Made by a program: the position numbers and the translations under genes. DNA of 64,000 nt from Limnephilus marmoratus (lineage: Eukaryota; Arthropoda; Insecta; Trichoptera; Limnephilidae): positions 806,001 to 870,000 of the forward strand of contig OU862920.1 in NCBI GenBank assembly GCA_917880885.1, given 5' to 3'. This document shows positions 20,169 through 30,126 of this stretch, one piece after another. Under the pieces are notes generated by a model that searched no databases, was not told the DNA's origin, and saw only the letters and a list, made by a program, of their open reading frames with translations. Each line of letters opens with the position of its first letter. The first letter of the stretch is position 1.

Positions 20169-23055
20169 TAGACACGAACGCAAGTGCTTAACTATCGATG
20201 AGTATACTCCTGTGAATAGCTGTCTTCGAATAATGTACATGAACGCGAGAAGCATCCGGAATAAACTTGATGAAATTGAAGAAAAACTCAGAGGATTACG
20301 CGATATTGTTCATGTCCTTGTCATCACTGAAACATGGCTTGATGTTGGAGAAGAAAAGTTTTTTGGATTAAAAGGCTACAATTGTGCGTTTGCCTCTCGC
20401 CCCAAGGAGGCAGGAGGTGGTGTAGCCATATATGTACTGGATTCTATGAAGTTCTCCATCATTGATAAATTTTCCAACGAAAATTCATTTTTAGGTATAA
20501 GTGTATGTAGCAAGGATAGGAAACCGGTTAACATTTATGCCATCTATCGGAAACCCAATCCTAATATACACGATTTCCTGACACATTTGGAAAAAATACT
20601 AGACAAAAGCAGACAAGATACATTAATACTCGGAGACTTTAATATTGACACTACCATAAACACATCCTCTTCTTTAAATTACCTCAACACCTTAGAAACA
20701 TACAATTTCTCAATACAAAACAAATCATTTCCCACTAGAGTCACTAACACAAGCAGCACCCTCATAGATCACATCATATCAAATAGACTAAACATTCCAA
20801 TTACCATATCGAACATAGATGACTCACTTAGTGACCATAACATTCTTATTATTGATTTCAAGAATAACCTAAAAAAATGGTCTAATAATAGGAACAAGCC
20901 ACGCCTAACAAAACCTATCATCAACAATATGGCAGTAAAATCTTATCTTGCAGCTAACAAATTTACCATCAAATCAACCAAACAAGAAGACAGTTATAAA
21001 GATTTTAACGATTATGTCAAAAATGCTATAGAAGCAGGTAAAACGACACCTAAAGTGAAAATAGCTAATCGACAACATTTAAATACACCGTGGTTCGATT
21101 CTAAACTGAATTCGCTGATCAAAGAAAGAAACCAGCTTCACAAGCAGTGGAAACAAGACCCAGGAAATATGTCTCTTGTAGTCCATAAAAATAAACTGAG
21201 AAACTTAATAACTAATTATAGGAGAAGTTTGAAAAACAAATATTATGCAAATAGCCTTCAACAAAACCTGAATAACCCTAGAAAAACTTGGAAAACCATT
21301 AACTCAATTTTATCTAACCGTGCACATAAACCCTCCAATACCATTGAATCTCTCATCGTAAATAATTGTGAGCTTAGGGGACCCAGTGAAATAGCTTCAG
21401 CATTTAATGAATTTTTCTTATCAGTTGGAGAAAAGTTGGCAGCTGCCATTCCATCATTCCCGGATGACTGTAATACTATATATGTAGAACCAAAGGCAAG
21501 TCAATCCTTATATATGGCTAGGACAAATAAGGCTGAGGTATTAAGGATCATCTCGAAACTTAAGTCGAATGCAGCGGCAGGTATCGATGGAGTAACCCCG
21601 TACATCCTGAAAACCTGTAAAGAAGAACTAGCTGAGCACCTAGTGCAACTTATCAATTCCTCTATAGGCTCGGGAGTATTCCCAAATCAATTAAAGCTAG
21701 CAAAAATTATACCAATTTATAAAGAAGGCTGCAAAAAATGTATTTCTAACTATCGCCCAATATCGGTTTTATCAGTATTTTCAAAGGTGTTCGAGACTAT
21801 TATCAAGGATAGACTTCTAAAATATATCTCTAACAACAATATCCTAACACCACAGCAATATGGCTTTCGAAAAAACTCCAGTACCCAATGTGCCACCTTC
21901 GATTTCATCTCGAACATTCAGCAGTACATAGACCAGGGCGAATATGTAGCAGCTATTTTTATAGATCTAAAAAAAGCCTTTGATACAGTAGATCATGAAA
22001 TACTCCTACAAAAAATGGAACATTTGGGTATAGTCGGAAAATCTTTAAAGCTCCTCCGAAGTTACCTATCTGATAGATATTGCCTTGTCGACATCGAAGG
22101 GAACCTAAGCGGCTTTGGAAAAATCACATGTGGAGTGCCACAGGGCTCGATTCTAGGACCCCTACTTTTCTTACTATACATCAATGATATAACTAAATGC
22201 GGCATCTTGGGAAAACTTCAACTTTACGCTGATGATACTGTGATTTATTATCGTTGTAAAAATCTGAGGGAACTTGAATCTCTAATGAATAAAGATCTCG
22301 CAAAGCTAGCTAAATGGTTGCGGATAAATAAATTAAGCCTCAATGTCAAAAAAACTCACTACCTCACTTTCGGGAAAAAAGATTACATGACAATGAATAT
22401 TACTCTTGGAAATGAAAAGCTCCAAAATGTACAAGTAACGAAATATTTAGGGTTATTCATAGATTCTAACCTATCGTGGAACTCCCATGTTGAATATGTT
22501 AAATCCAAAATTTCCCCGATAACTGGTGTACTTTATCGACTTCAAGATGTGCTCCCCACAGCTTTACTGCGTGCCACATATTATGCTCTGATCCACTCTC
22601 ACCTAAGTTATCTGGTTAGTATCTGGGGCACCATTACTAAGAAACAAATATCTGAAATACAAGTAATCCAAAATAGAGCCATAAGAAATATATACCATCT
22701 ACCATGGGATACGCATGTCAAAGACATATACTCACTGACACAAATTCTTCCCTTTACCATTCTGCCAAAATATAGCATCACCACTGCCATCCTACAAATA
22801 ATTCAACACTCGTCACACACCAACACTAAACCAGCCTTTAATTCCGATATACACCAGCACAAAACACGATCACAAAATCAAATACACCTATCGTCATCTA
22901 CACACACAACTAAATTTGGAATTAACTCCTTACAATACATCGCACATACGCAATACAACGCTTTGCCTAATGTCCTAAAACTACCAGAGTCAAACAAAAG
23001 AATATTGGCAAAGGCTCTAAAAGGATATTTTCTCAGCAACTTTATTAACCAGTGA
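20158..23055 (+). CDS. LINE ORF2: AP-like endonuclease and reverse transcriptase
   Basis: A 965-residue polyprotein that would nick target DNA and copy element RNA at the nick. The endonuclease/exonuclease/phosphatase domain (about residues 22-235) shows MNARS (N29), TETW (E58), GDFNID near 159-164 and SDHN near 225-228. The reverse transcriptase has NYRPISVLSVFSKVFE, QQYGFRKNSSTQCATFDF, FIDLKKAFDTVDH, GVPQGSILGPLLFLLYINDI and the catalytic YADD at about 690-693, followed by KLSLNVKKT and KYLGLFIDSNLSW. The C-terminal region has YYALIHSHLSYLVSIWG. Length and order match a complete jockey/CR1-group ORF2, and no RNase H is apparent. All expected catalytic residues are present, so the protein looks functional. 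The ATG overlapping the ORF1 stop is the first available start. Confidence 0.9.
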   Translation: MECNRHERKCLTIDEYTPVNSCLRIMYMNARSIRNKLDEIEEKLRGLRDIVHVLVITETWLDVGEEKFFGLKGYNCAFASRPKEAGGGVAIYVLDSMKFSIIDKFSNENSFLGISVCSKDRKPVNIYAIYRKPNPNIHDFLTHLEKILDKSRQDTLILGDFNIDTTINTSSSLNYLNTLETYNFSIQNKSFPTRVTNTSSTLIDHIISNRLNIPITISNIDDSLSDHNILIIDFKNNLKKWSNNRNKPRLTKPIINNMAVKSYLAANKFTIKSTKQEDSYKDFNDYVKNAIEAGKTTPKVKIANRQHLNTPWFDSKLNSLIKERNQLHKQWKQDPGNMSLVVHKNKLRNLITNYRRSLKNKYYANSLQQNLNNPRKTWKTINSILSNRAHKPSNTIESLIVNNCELRGPSEIASAFNEFFLSVGEKLAAAIPSFPDDCNTIYVEPKASQSLYMARTNKAEVLRIISKLKSNAAAGIDGVTPYILKTCKEELAEHLVQLINSSIGSGVFPNQLKLAKIIPIYKEGCKKCISNYRPISVLSVFSKVFETIIKDRLLKYISNNNILTPQQYGFRKNSSTQCATFDFISNIQQYIDQGEYVAAIFIDLKKAFDTVDHEILLQKMEHLGIVGKSLKLLRSYLSDRYCLVDIEGNLSGFGKITCGVPQGSILGPLLFLLYINDITKCGILGKLQLYADDTVIYYRCKNLRELESLMNKDLAKLAKWLRINKLSLNVKKTHYLTFGKKDYMTMNITLGNEKLQNVQVTKYLGLFIDSNLSWNSHVEYVKSKISPITGVLYRLQDVLPTALLRATYYALIHSHLSYLVSIWGTITKKQISEIQVIQNRAIRNIYHLPWDTHVKDIYSLTQILPFTILPKYSITTAILQIIQHSSHTNTKPAFNSDIHQHKTRSQNQIHLSSSTHTTKFGINSLQYIAHTQYNALPNVLKLPESNKRILAKALKGYFLSNFINQ

Positions 23056-23212
23056 CGAAGTTATCTGTCTTCCTTTGTAACTCTTATATATTCTTCAATT
23101 ACCTGTATCAAGTGTGTCTACTCCATTTAAAAATCTATGTATTGTTCATTGATTTCCGTGTTCTTATGTAAAAATAATTTTCCTTTAGATGTATAATGTT
23201 GTCCTTCCCGAA

Positions 23213-23232
23213 ATGAGTTTTATTAAACTCAT
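23213..23232 (+). other. 3' UTR stem-loop of the LINE
   Basis: ATGAGTTT-TATT-AAACTCAT forms a perfect 8-bp stem with a 4-nt loop, followed by ATAGGGAGTAATG and the (ATAA)n tail. Equivalent hairpins lie in the related copies at 43703-43726 and 34151-34169, so the structure is probably used in template recognition. Confidence 0.65.
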
Positions 23233-23309
23233 AGGGAGTAATGTATTATAAATTTTATGTAATAATTTTGTAATATATTATCTCTAATAAATAAATAAAT
23301 AAATAAATT

Positions 23310-24168
23310 AGATTCCTGGTCAAATAAAATTATTCACGCAAAACACTTCAATTATCTCAACCAAACGTATGTTGACAAACTTTCGTCAAACAAATGGTTG
23401 AGTATTGGAGAGTTGAGCGCAGAAATAGAAGGATTTATGCTTGCCATTCAAGATAGAGTCATTAATACTAAAAATTATAGAAAGCATATAATCAAAGATA
23501 TAAATCAAATTGATGATTTATGTAGAAAATGTTTGGCTTTTCCCGAAACTATAGAACATATTATATCGGGATGTTCTATATTAGCGCCGTCCGAGTATAC
23601 ATTTAGGCACAATCAGGTTTTAAAAATAATTCACCAAAGTTTGGTAATTAAACATAACTTGATTGATTGCCGTAATGTAGTACCATATTATGAATATGAA
23701 CCAAATTCATTTATTGAAAATGAATTTTATAAAATATATTATGATAAAACTATACTAACAGACAGAACAATTAGTCATAATAGACCTGATATAGTTTTAC
23801 ATGACAAAATTAAAAAAATAACTTATATCATTGATGTAGCTATTCCAAATTCCTGTAATATTCAAAAAACTGTTTCTGAAAAAATAAGAAAATACACAGA
23901 TTTAGGAAATGAGATTAAAAGAATTTGGCATTCTCGGACTATAAAAATATTACCATTTGTTATTTCGGCCACTGGCATAATACCTAGGAATCTGATTCAA
24001 AATTTAAGCATATTAGATTTGTCAAAGAATTTGTATATAAAAATGCAAAAAGCAGTAATTTTAAATACATGTAGGATTACAAAAGATTTTTTAAATATTT
24101 ATATTGAGGGATCAGTAGGATTTATAGGTTCAATTAGAAATGCCACAGAGCCGAACCCTCTGATATGA
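23310..24168 (+). pseudogene. R4/Dong-like LINE copy 1: zinc knuckle and restriction-like endonuclease
   Basis: Continuation of the interrupted ORF after the LINE insertion; the frame from 23398 is open to the TGA at 24166-24168. It carries the CCHC cluster C-x2-C-x8-H-x4-C (CRKCLAFPETIEHIISGC) and then the restriction-like endonuclease core HNRPDIVLHD...IIDVAIPN, i.e. R-P-D followed after 14 residues by D. This pairing is diagnostic of early-branching LINEs (R2, R4, NeSL, CRE groups) that usually insert at specific or low-complexity targets. The domain is intact in sequence, but the gene is dead because of the frameshift near 17828 and the LINE insertion. Confidence 0.8.
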
Positions 24169-24400
24169 AAATATCTGGAGTCGGTGAATTATATTCCCAT
24201 TTGATCTCTAGTGGGTTGACATGTTGTTCTTGTATTGTTTTGTATTTATAATACTTATATAGTGCAATTGCATAACGTGGATTCACTAGATGATCATTTG
24301 GGGAAGTGTATGAAAGGGTTTAGTTATTCCTTCTTTTTTTTTTTTTTTTTTTTTTGGGGGGAAAAAATTTAACCCGGACATTTAAATCTGGTGCGTAAAA
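24169..24400 (+). other. 3' UTR of R4-like copy 1
   Basis: It shares GAAAATATCTGGAGTCGGTG, TTGACATGTTGTTCTTGTAT and the closing CCCGGACATTTAAATCTGGT then GCGTAAAA with copy 2. Copy 1 alone has an expanded T tract followed by G6 near 24330-24360. Copy 2 begins at the very next base. Confidence 0.75.
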
Positions 24401-26152
24401 GATATAAAATTATTTTCAAATTCTGAACCAAATTTAGAGAAAATGATTAAGGTAGTTAAAATTTTTTCAGATGATATTAAAATGACTTTTGGTTTAGATA
24501 AATGTAAAACGATCCATATAGAGAAAGGCAAAATTGTAGATGGAGATGAGGGTATATTTAGAAATTTCAAAATTAAAAGTATGAAAGGGGATGAGGTTTA
24601 TAAATATTTAGGATACCCGCATTCGAATAGATTAGATCACACTAGTATTAAAAATGATATTAGGATTAAATTTCAAACTAGGATCAGAAAATTTTTAAAA
24701 TGCAATCTATCTGCTAAAAATTTAGTAAAAGCAATAAATACTTGGGCAATACCTCTACTAACGTACTCATTTGGCATAATTAAATGGTCCAATACAGATT
24801 TAGATAGTTTAGAACGATTAATTAGAACTACGTTAACAAAATTTAATTGCCATCATCCAAATTCAGCTATAGAACGAATTAATTTACCTAGAAATTTAGG
24901 AGGTAGAGTTGTAGTCAAAATAACATCTTTGAAACACAATCAGGTAGAAATGCTTAGAAATTTTTTCCATAGGAAAGCTAATAGCTCAGATTAATTTGCA
25001 AGGCAGATAGAAATATTACACCTTTAAATTTATATGACGAGAATGCCAACATTCTTATAAATACTAACCAGGAATTATTAGATTCCTGGTCAAATAAAAC
25101 TATTCACGCAAAACACTTCAATTATCTCAACCAAACGTATGTTGACAAACTTTCGTCAAACAAATGGTTGAGTATTGGAGAGTTGAGCGCAGAAATAGAA
25201 GGATTTATGCTTGCCATTCAAGATAGAGTCATTAATACTAAAAATTATAGGAAGCATATAATCAAAGATATAAATCAAATTGATGATTTATGTAGAAAAT
25301 ATTTGGCTTTTCCGGAAACTATAGAACATATTATATCGGGATGTTCTATATTAGCGCCGTCCGAGTATACATTTAGGCACAATCAGGTTTTAAAAATAAT
25401 TCACCAAAGTTTGGTAATTAAACATAACTTGATTGATTGCCGTAATGTAGTACCATATTATGAATACGAACCAAATTCATTTATAGAAAATGAATTTTAT
25501 AAAATATATTATGATAAAACTATACTAACAGACAGAACAATTAGTCATAATAGACCTGATATAGTTTTACATGACAAAATTAAAAAATAACTTATATCAT
25601 TGACGAAGCTATTCCAAATTCCTGTAATATTCAAAAAACTGTTTCTGAAAAAATTAGAAAATACACGGATTTAGGAAATGAGATTAAAATAATTTGGCAT
25701 TCTCGGACTATAAAAATATTACCATTTGTTATTTCGGCCACTGGCATAATACCTAAGAATCTGATTCAAAATTTAATCATATTAGATTTATCAAAGAATT
25801 TGTATATAAAAATGAAAAAATCAGTAATTTTAAATACATGTAGGATTACAAAAGATTTTTTAAATATTTATATTGAGGGATCAGTAGGATTTATAGGTTC
25901 AATTAGAAATGCCACAGAGCCGAACCCTCTGATATGAAAATATCTGGAGTCGGTGAATTATATTCCCATTTGGTCTCTAGTAGGTTGACATGTTGTTCTT
26001 GTATTATTTTGTATTTATAATACTTATATAGTGCAATTGCATAGCGTGGGTTGACTAGATGATCATTTGGGGTAGTGTGTAAAAAGGTTTAGTTTTTCCT
26101 GTGGGGAAAATTTAACCCGGACATTTAAATCTGGTGCGTAAAAAAAAAAAAA
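24401..26152 (+). pseudogene. R4/Dong-like LINE copy 2, 5'-truncated
   Basis: A second copy begins directly after the GCGTAAAA end of copy 1, at the sequence just following the YMDD box (TAAAATTATTTTCAAATTCTG), and runs to its own GCGTAAAAA tail at about 26152. It is close to copy 1 but broken. A short deletion near 24990 (AATGCACAAAA missing) creates a stop, and a one-base loss near 25585 shifts the endonuclease frame just after RPD. Its fragments match residues of thumb, zinc knuckle and endonuclease in copy 1. It keeps the uninterrupted junction that defines the LINE insertion site in copy 1. Confidence 0.8.
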
Positions 26153-26595
26153 TGTCATCAAAATATTAAAGGTATTATTATTTTGTTCTTTCGAAATTAA
26201 AATAAAAAATACTATTCATGTTTCTGTAAACTTATCCTTTCTTCGTTTAAACATTTTTTGTGTTTCTCTTTTATATTATTTGTTTTCGCTCCATAGATTT
26301 TTTAAATATTAAAGCTCTCTGCTTTCCTAAACACAAGCACCAGTTTACATTAGGAATGAATATAATAATACACAAAATTGTATACTGCAAAATCCGCCGA
26401 TCGTGTCAAATTTACTAAAAGTTCTACTTATTGATGAAAAAAGCACAAAACCATTTTTTTTTCAATTATGTCTGGCTTTACATAAACCAAATGTATAAAA
26501 AATAAAATAATATAAAAAAATATAAAAAAATAAAATAACATAAAAAAAAAATAATATAAAATAAATTATTTAATATTAATGCTTTATTTAAAAAC
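26153..26595. other. Unassigned AT-rich stretch
   Basis: Nothing coding is recognised. TATTAAAGGTATTA at 26164-26177 repeats the sequence at 16482-16495. Several AT-simple runs lie at 26500-26575. Confidence 0.4.
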
Positions 26596-27078
26596 AAATA
26601 ATCGCGTCGTTGCGTCGTCACTTTGAGAGGCGGGTATGGGTACCGCCGCCCTGGAAACCATTTACTGGATAACTAACACCCCCGCCATAGGTCACCCCAA
26701 GTGAGTAAGTTCGCTATTTAAGTGCTTAGCAGTTATGCCCGGGCTCATGGGGTGAAGTTTGTCTAGGCATTGAAATAAGAGAATGCATTTGCCCACTTAT
26801 TGGGTGGCGGGCCGGATCGGAAGACTCTGCTTGAGGGAGACCTAACCTAGATCACTGCAACAGGGCCCTCTCGACCCACCGCCTTGCAACGTGGTGGGAG
26901 GGATGGATTCGTACATCCGTCACACCTAAACTCATTGACCCCCCCAGATTCCGACCCTCCCCTCATACCATTTTTCTTCTCAGAATTTCTTATTTTTTTC
27001 CTTAAAAGACCCTTCACATTATATCCCCATAGATGACGTAGGCCTTGGGGGAATTTGTTTCCTCAGAACCTCCTAAAA
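26596..27078 (+). repeat. SINE-like repeat copy, body only
   Basis: It matches the body of the 3238 copy: GGCGGGTATGGGTACCGCCG, ACCATTTACTGGATAACTAA, GCCATAGGTCACC, the pyrimidine-rich segment and AGATGACGTAGGCCTTGGGG. The tRNA-like head is not present here. Confidence 0.65.
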
Positions 27079-27591
27079 AAAATGAACGTTTCATTTGTAA
27101 CTTTTATATTTTTTTTAAATTTGTGCAACATTCGACCATCGTGGTGTGAAATTAAACTTTGTAACAACCATAACACGGGCATGTGCCTAGCATGGTGGTT
27201 GAAACATCCACAAATTATGCAACCATTAAAGCAATAAATAAAGAAATAAAAATTAAAAAAATCCTTATATGTTTGTCTCTCTTTTTTTCAAATAATTAAA
27301 ATAATTAATTAATTCATTACAAATGTAACCCAGTAATGAATATTATTTTTCGATTTCTTGGCGTATTAAAAACTGAAAAAATATTTGGACCAGGAGAACA
27401 TTCACTCTTTCATCAATCTAGAATTCCTGAAATAGATATTCGAAGGATTCAAATAAGGGACGTTAGAGGGCTTTATGGTAACAAAATCCATTTCTTCATT
27501 CACTTCTAGCGTTATCCTCCAGAAACGTATTTGTTAAAAACGTACGTAACTGTAAGCAAATAGCGAACCTTTCAAATTAAATATGTTGCAG

Positions 27592-27644
27592 AAACACCAT
27601 TGTAATACTCGTAGCCATTCTAGTGACACTCAACGCCTTTGCAT
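27592..27644 (+). CDS. Candidate signal-peptide exon of a secreted protein
   Basis: A 53-nt segment lies between a possible splice acceptor (ATGTTGCAG, ending 27591) and a good donor (GTAAGC from 27645). Read in phase 1 it encodes NTIVILVAILVTLNAFA, a classic hydrophobic signal core with a small-residue cleavage end. A start codon would have to lie in an upstream exon, and none was identified with confidence. Insect secreted peptides often have such a short leader exon. Codon evidence is minimal because the piece is short, so chance is a real alternative. Confidence 0.25.
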
Positions 27645-27811
27645 GTAAGCAAAATTCCTAAGAAGCCAGTTTTTTCGCAGTAACAAGTAACAGTAAGGGG
27701 AAACGAGTAATGATTACTCATTACTCATCTGCGGAACCGCGCCGCATCTAATGAACAGGAACAATGTAAAAAACAAGCGTCTTGTTAAAAATAAAGGACG
27801 CACCCTAACTA

Positions 27812-27937
27812 ATGGGATTTTTCGCGATAATCTTTGTCTTCATTTTCGCGGCGCTCTGCGGCAACGGCGCGGGCGACGCGTTAAATTATATATGCAAATA
27901 TTTCATCTTGCCGCGCGCTTCAAGTGAGCGGTCTTAA
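27812..27937 (+). CDS. Small ORF with signal-peptide-like N-terminus
   Basis: A 41-codon frame starts MGFFAIIFVFIFAALCGNGA and continues GDALNYIC, ending at TAA. The first 15 residues are strongly hydrophobic and are followed by small residues suited to signal peptidase. The stretch is locally GC-rich (about 27850-27885) in AT-rich surroundings. No homologue is recognised. It may be a real small secreted peptide, a first exon, or chance. Confidence 0.2.
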   Translation: MGFFAIIFVFIFAALCGNGAGDALNYICKYFILPRASSERS

Positions 27938-28492
27938 AATCGTTTAAAAAATAACGTTTTCAGCTTTAGCACATATTTTTAATGAATTTTCTTTGCTTTT
28001 TGGCAACCATTTAATTATTTCTAACATAATCTTTGCTTAGAAAATGTAACTGGACAATAGTGCCAAATAAATATGTTCAAGGTGTACGGAACTAGTGGAA
28101 TATATAGAAAACTGGTGGATCTCGAAACGATATACTGAAATCCTATTTTTTCAAATGTTATTTGAAAACGAGTCATAAGTAGGTACAAACTCTGTTCTGA
28201 TAGCTGTCCCGGTTATCTCCAAGTACCAAACTTTGTACATCCAGATACGATGGGCGCGGTTTATATCTTTTTAAATCTTGTCGTGTATTTTGTATGTAAA
28301 CATCTTGTATTAGGTCTGTATATTTTTGAGCCCGTACTTTTTATTGTATTTTCCTGATTTTGTTTTTCTATACATTTCTATAGTCCATCATGGAGGATTC
28401 TTTATTTTAACTTTTTGACACCAACAGTACATAAATCAAATGAGTGGTTATAATAATTAATAAAATCTTATAAGACATGTTTCTGTGAAATA

Positions 28493-29261
28493 TGTTACAA
28501 AACCACGGGCTCGACCCGCCTGATTACGAAGTTATAACAAATTAATAATCACAATGATTAGGACACAACAACAATGGTTCCATTTAAATACTTACAAAAA
28601 CCAAATTATAATACAAAACCTCCGGCTAGCTTCTTCAGGGGAAATTGTGTTCTCAGTTCGTTCAGATTTGAATTCAAAACGACTGTCGCTTTATTGTTAG
28701 GATAATTATAGATAGGGTTTTTAATAAATGAGAAGATCTCTTGTCGCTTTTAAATAATTGGTGAATTTATTAATGACTCGACGCTTCTAGGAAAAGCTTT
28801 TGATCTCTTTGTGAACTCAAGGTTAATGATTCTAAAATATAACGTAAGGGAGGAATAGAAAACACAAAAATAAATAAGATTACGTACGTTACAATGTCAC
28901 GGGCAGCATCGGGCAGAGGATCTCGTCCGGAACACACCACTGAGTTGATTTAAATATCAAATTTAACTACAGTTTAAATTACGTGTCCCAACCAAATGTT
29001 GGAACCAAAAAAGGGTCTAGGCGGCCCAGCCAAGAAGCCAAGGACCGACCCATAGCACAGTTAAAACCAGAAGAAGAAGCGCTTGGGCTCTCGACGCCGT
29101 CCCAGGGTTTTCGGGCCCCTCCCCCACCGAAAATCGGGCCAATCAAAACTTTTAGACAATGTTGCCAACTTTTGAAAACTAATATTAAATATTTAGTACT
29201 TGACGACGGAAATATTCATTTAGGGGTAGGAAGTTATAATTCAAGAAAGTACTTCATAACA
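28493..29261. repeat. Left long terminal repeat (candidate)
   Basis: Nearly identical to 33270-33991, starting GTTACAAAACCACGGGCTCG and ending AAAGTACTTCATAACA. It retains about 43 bp (around 29010-29053, containing GGTCTAGGCGGCCCAGCC) that the right copy lacks. The open frame at 28983-29312 lies mostly in this repeat and has no recognised domain. Confidence 0.6.
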
Positions 29262-29935
29262 CATCCCCGAAAACACCAGCAAAAAACCGCAGTCGTAACG
29301 AAGGTTTTTTGAATTTAAACCTTTCAAAGAATTCCCTCGATAAACTTTACAAAAAAAAATCGTTCACATAGAGATTCAGCATTAAAAACCTAGGCAAAAA
29401 GTTGTACAGTTTACAATAAGTTATATAGTTTACAATTTATATAAAATATCAAATAGACAGCAAAATCAACACGTCGAAGTGGCCTGGCAGGAACTTCGTG
29501 ACACGCAGTTTTCTAGGCAGCGCAAGTCAGTGCGTAATATCCATCAGGGCGTCTAGAGGAATAGTCAGGATCCTCAGCAGGAGAGAAGTGTCAACATGAA
29601 ATAAAATTACAGAATTATTAGAAAAGTACAAACACTTAGGCATCAAGGCACATAGAGCAAACAAAATTATCTGAACAGTAGTTGTATAAGCAACAAGAGA
29701 TCAAAGCGTAAGGTAACTCCACATTAGATGTCGTGATGTATGCATTGGCGTATGTCGTAGAACACAAAGCACATTCAACCCCCTTTTAAAGAACGGGTAG
29801 TGGCTCAGTGAAGTCAGTGTCCACTTTTTAACAGTACGGATCACTGGTTAACGACATATTAAAACAAAACAGATAATAAAACAGATAAAAAATCAGAGTC
29901 CTTTAAAGACCCAAACAGCGTCCTGCATCAATTCA

Positions 29936-30126
29936 ATTCAGGATCACTCATACAGCATCCTATAATTCAGGATCATCCAAACAGCATCCTATAATTCAGG
30001 ATCATTCAAACAGCATCCTATAATTCAGGATCATTCAAACAGCATCCTATAATTCAAGATCATTCAAACAGCATCCTATAATTCAGGATCATTCAAACAG
30101 CATCCTATAATTCAGGATCATTCAAA
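29936..30126. repeat. 29-bp minisatellite, about 6.6 units
   Basis: Units of the form ATTCAGGATCATTCAAACAG plus CATCCTATA, nearly identical and without spacers. Earlier and later units are slightly more diverged. Confidence 0.9.

Larger units (their letters stand above)
18582..23309 (+). mobile_element. Apparently intact two-ORF jockey/CR1-type LINE inserted in the R4-like element
   Basis: About 4.7 kb with 5' UTR, gag-like ORF1, endonuclease/RT ORF2, a 3' UTR hairpin and an (ATAA)n tail ending at about 23309. Both ORFs are open over their full expected lengths. The insertion point is clear because copy 2 of the R4-like element reads straight through. A short target duplication (ATTA or ATTATTA) is possible but obscured by the AT-rich tail. 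At the 5' junction a 22-23-bp AT-rich unit ending ATACTAAACAT occurs twice (18577-18621). Confidence 0.85.

Noticed and set aside
29936..30126. CRISPR-like direct repeats
   Set aside because: The 29-bp units are contiguous without spacers, in animal DNA, so it is a minisatellite.
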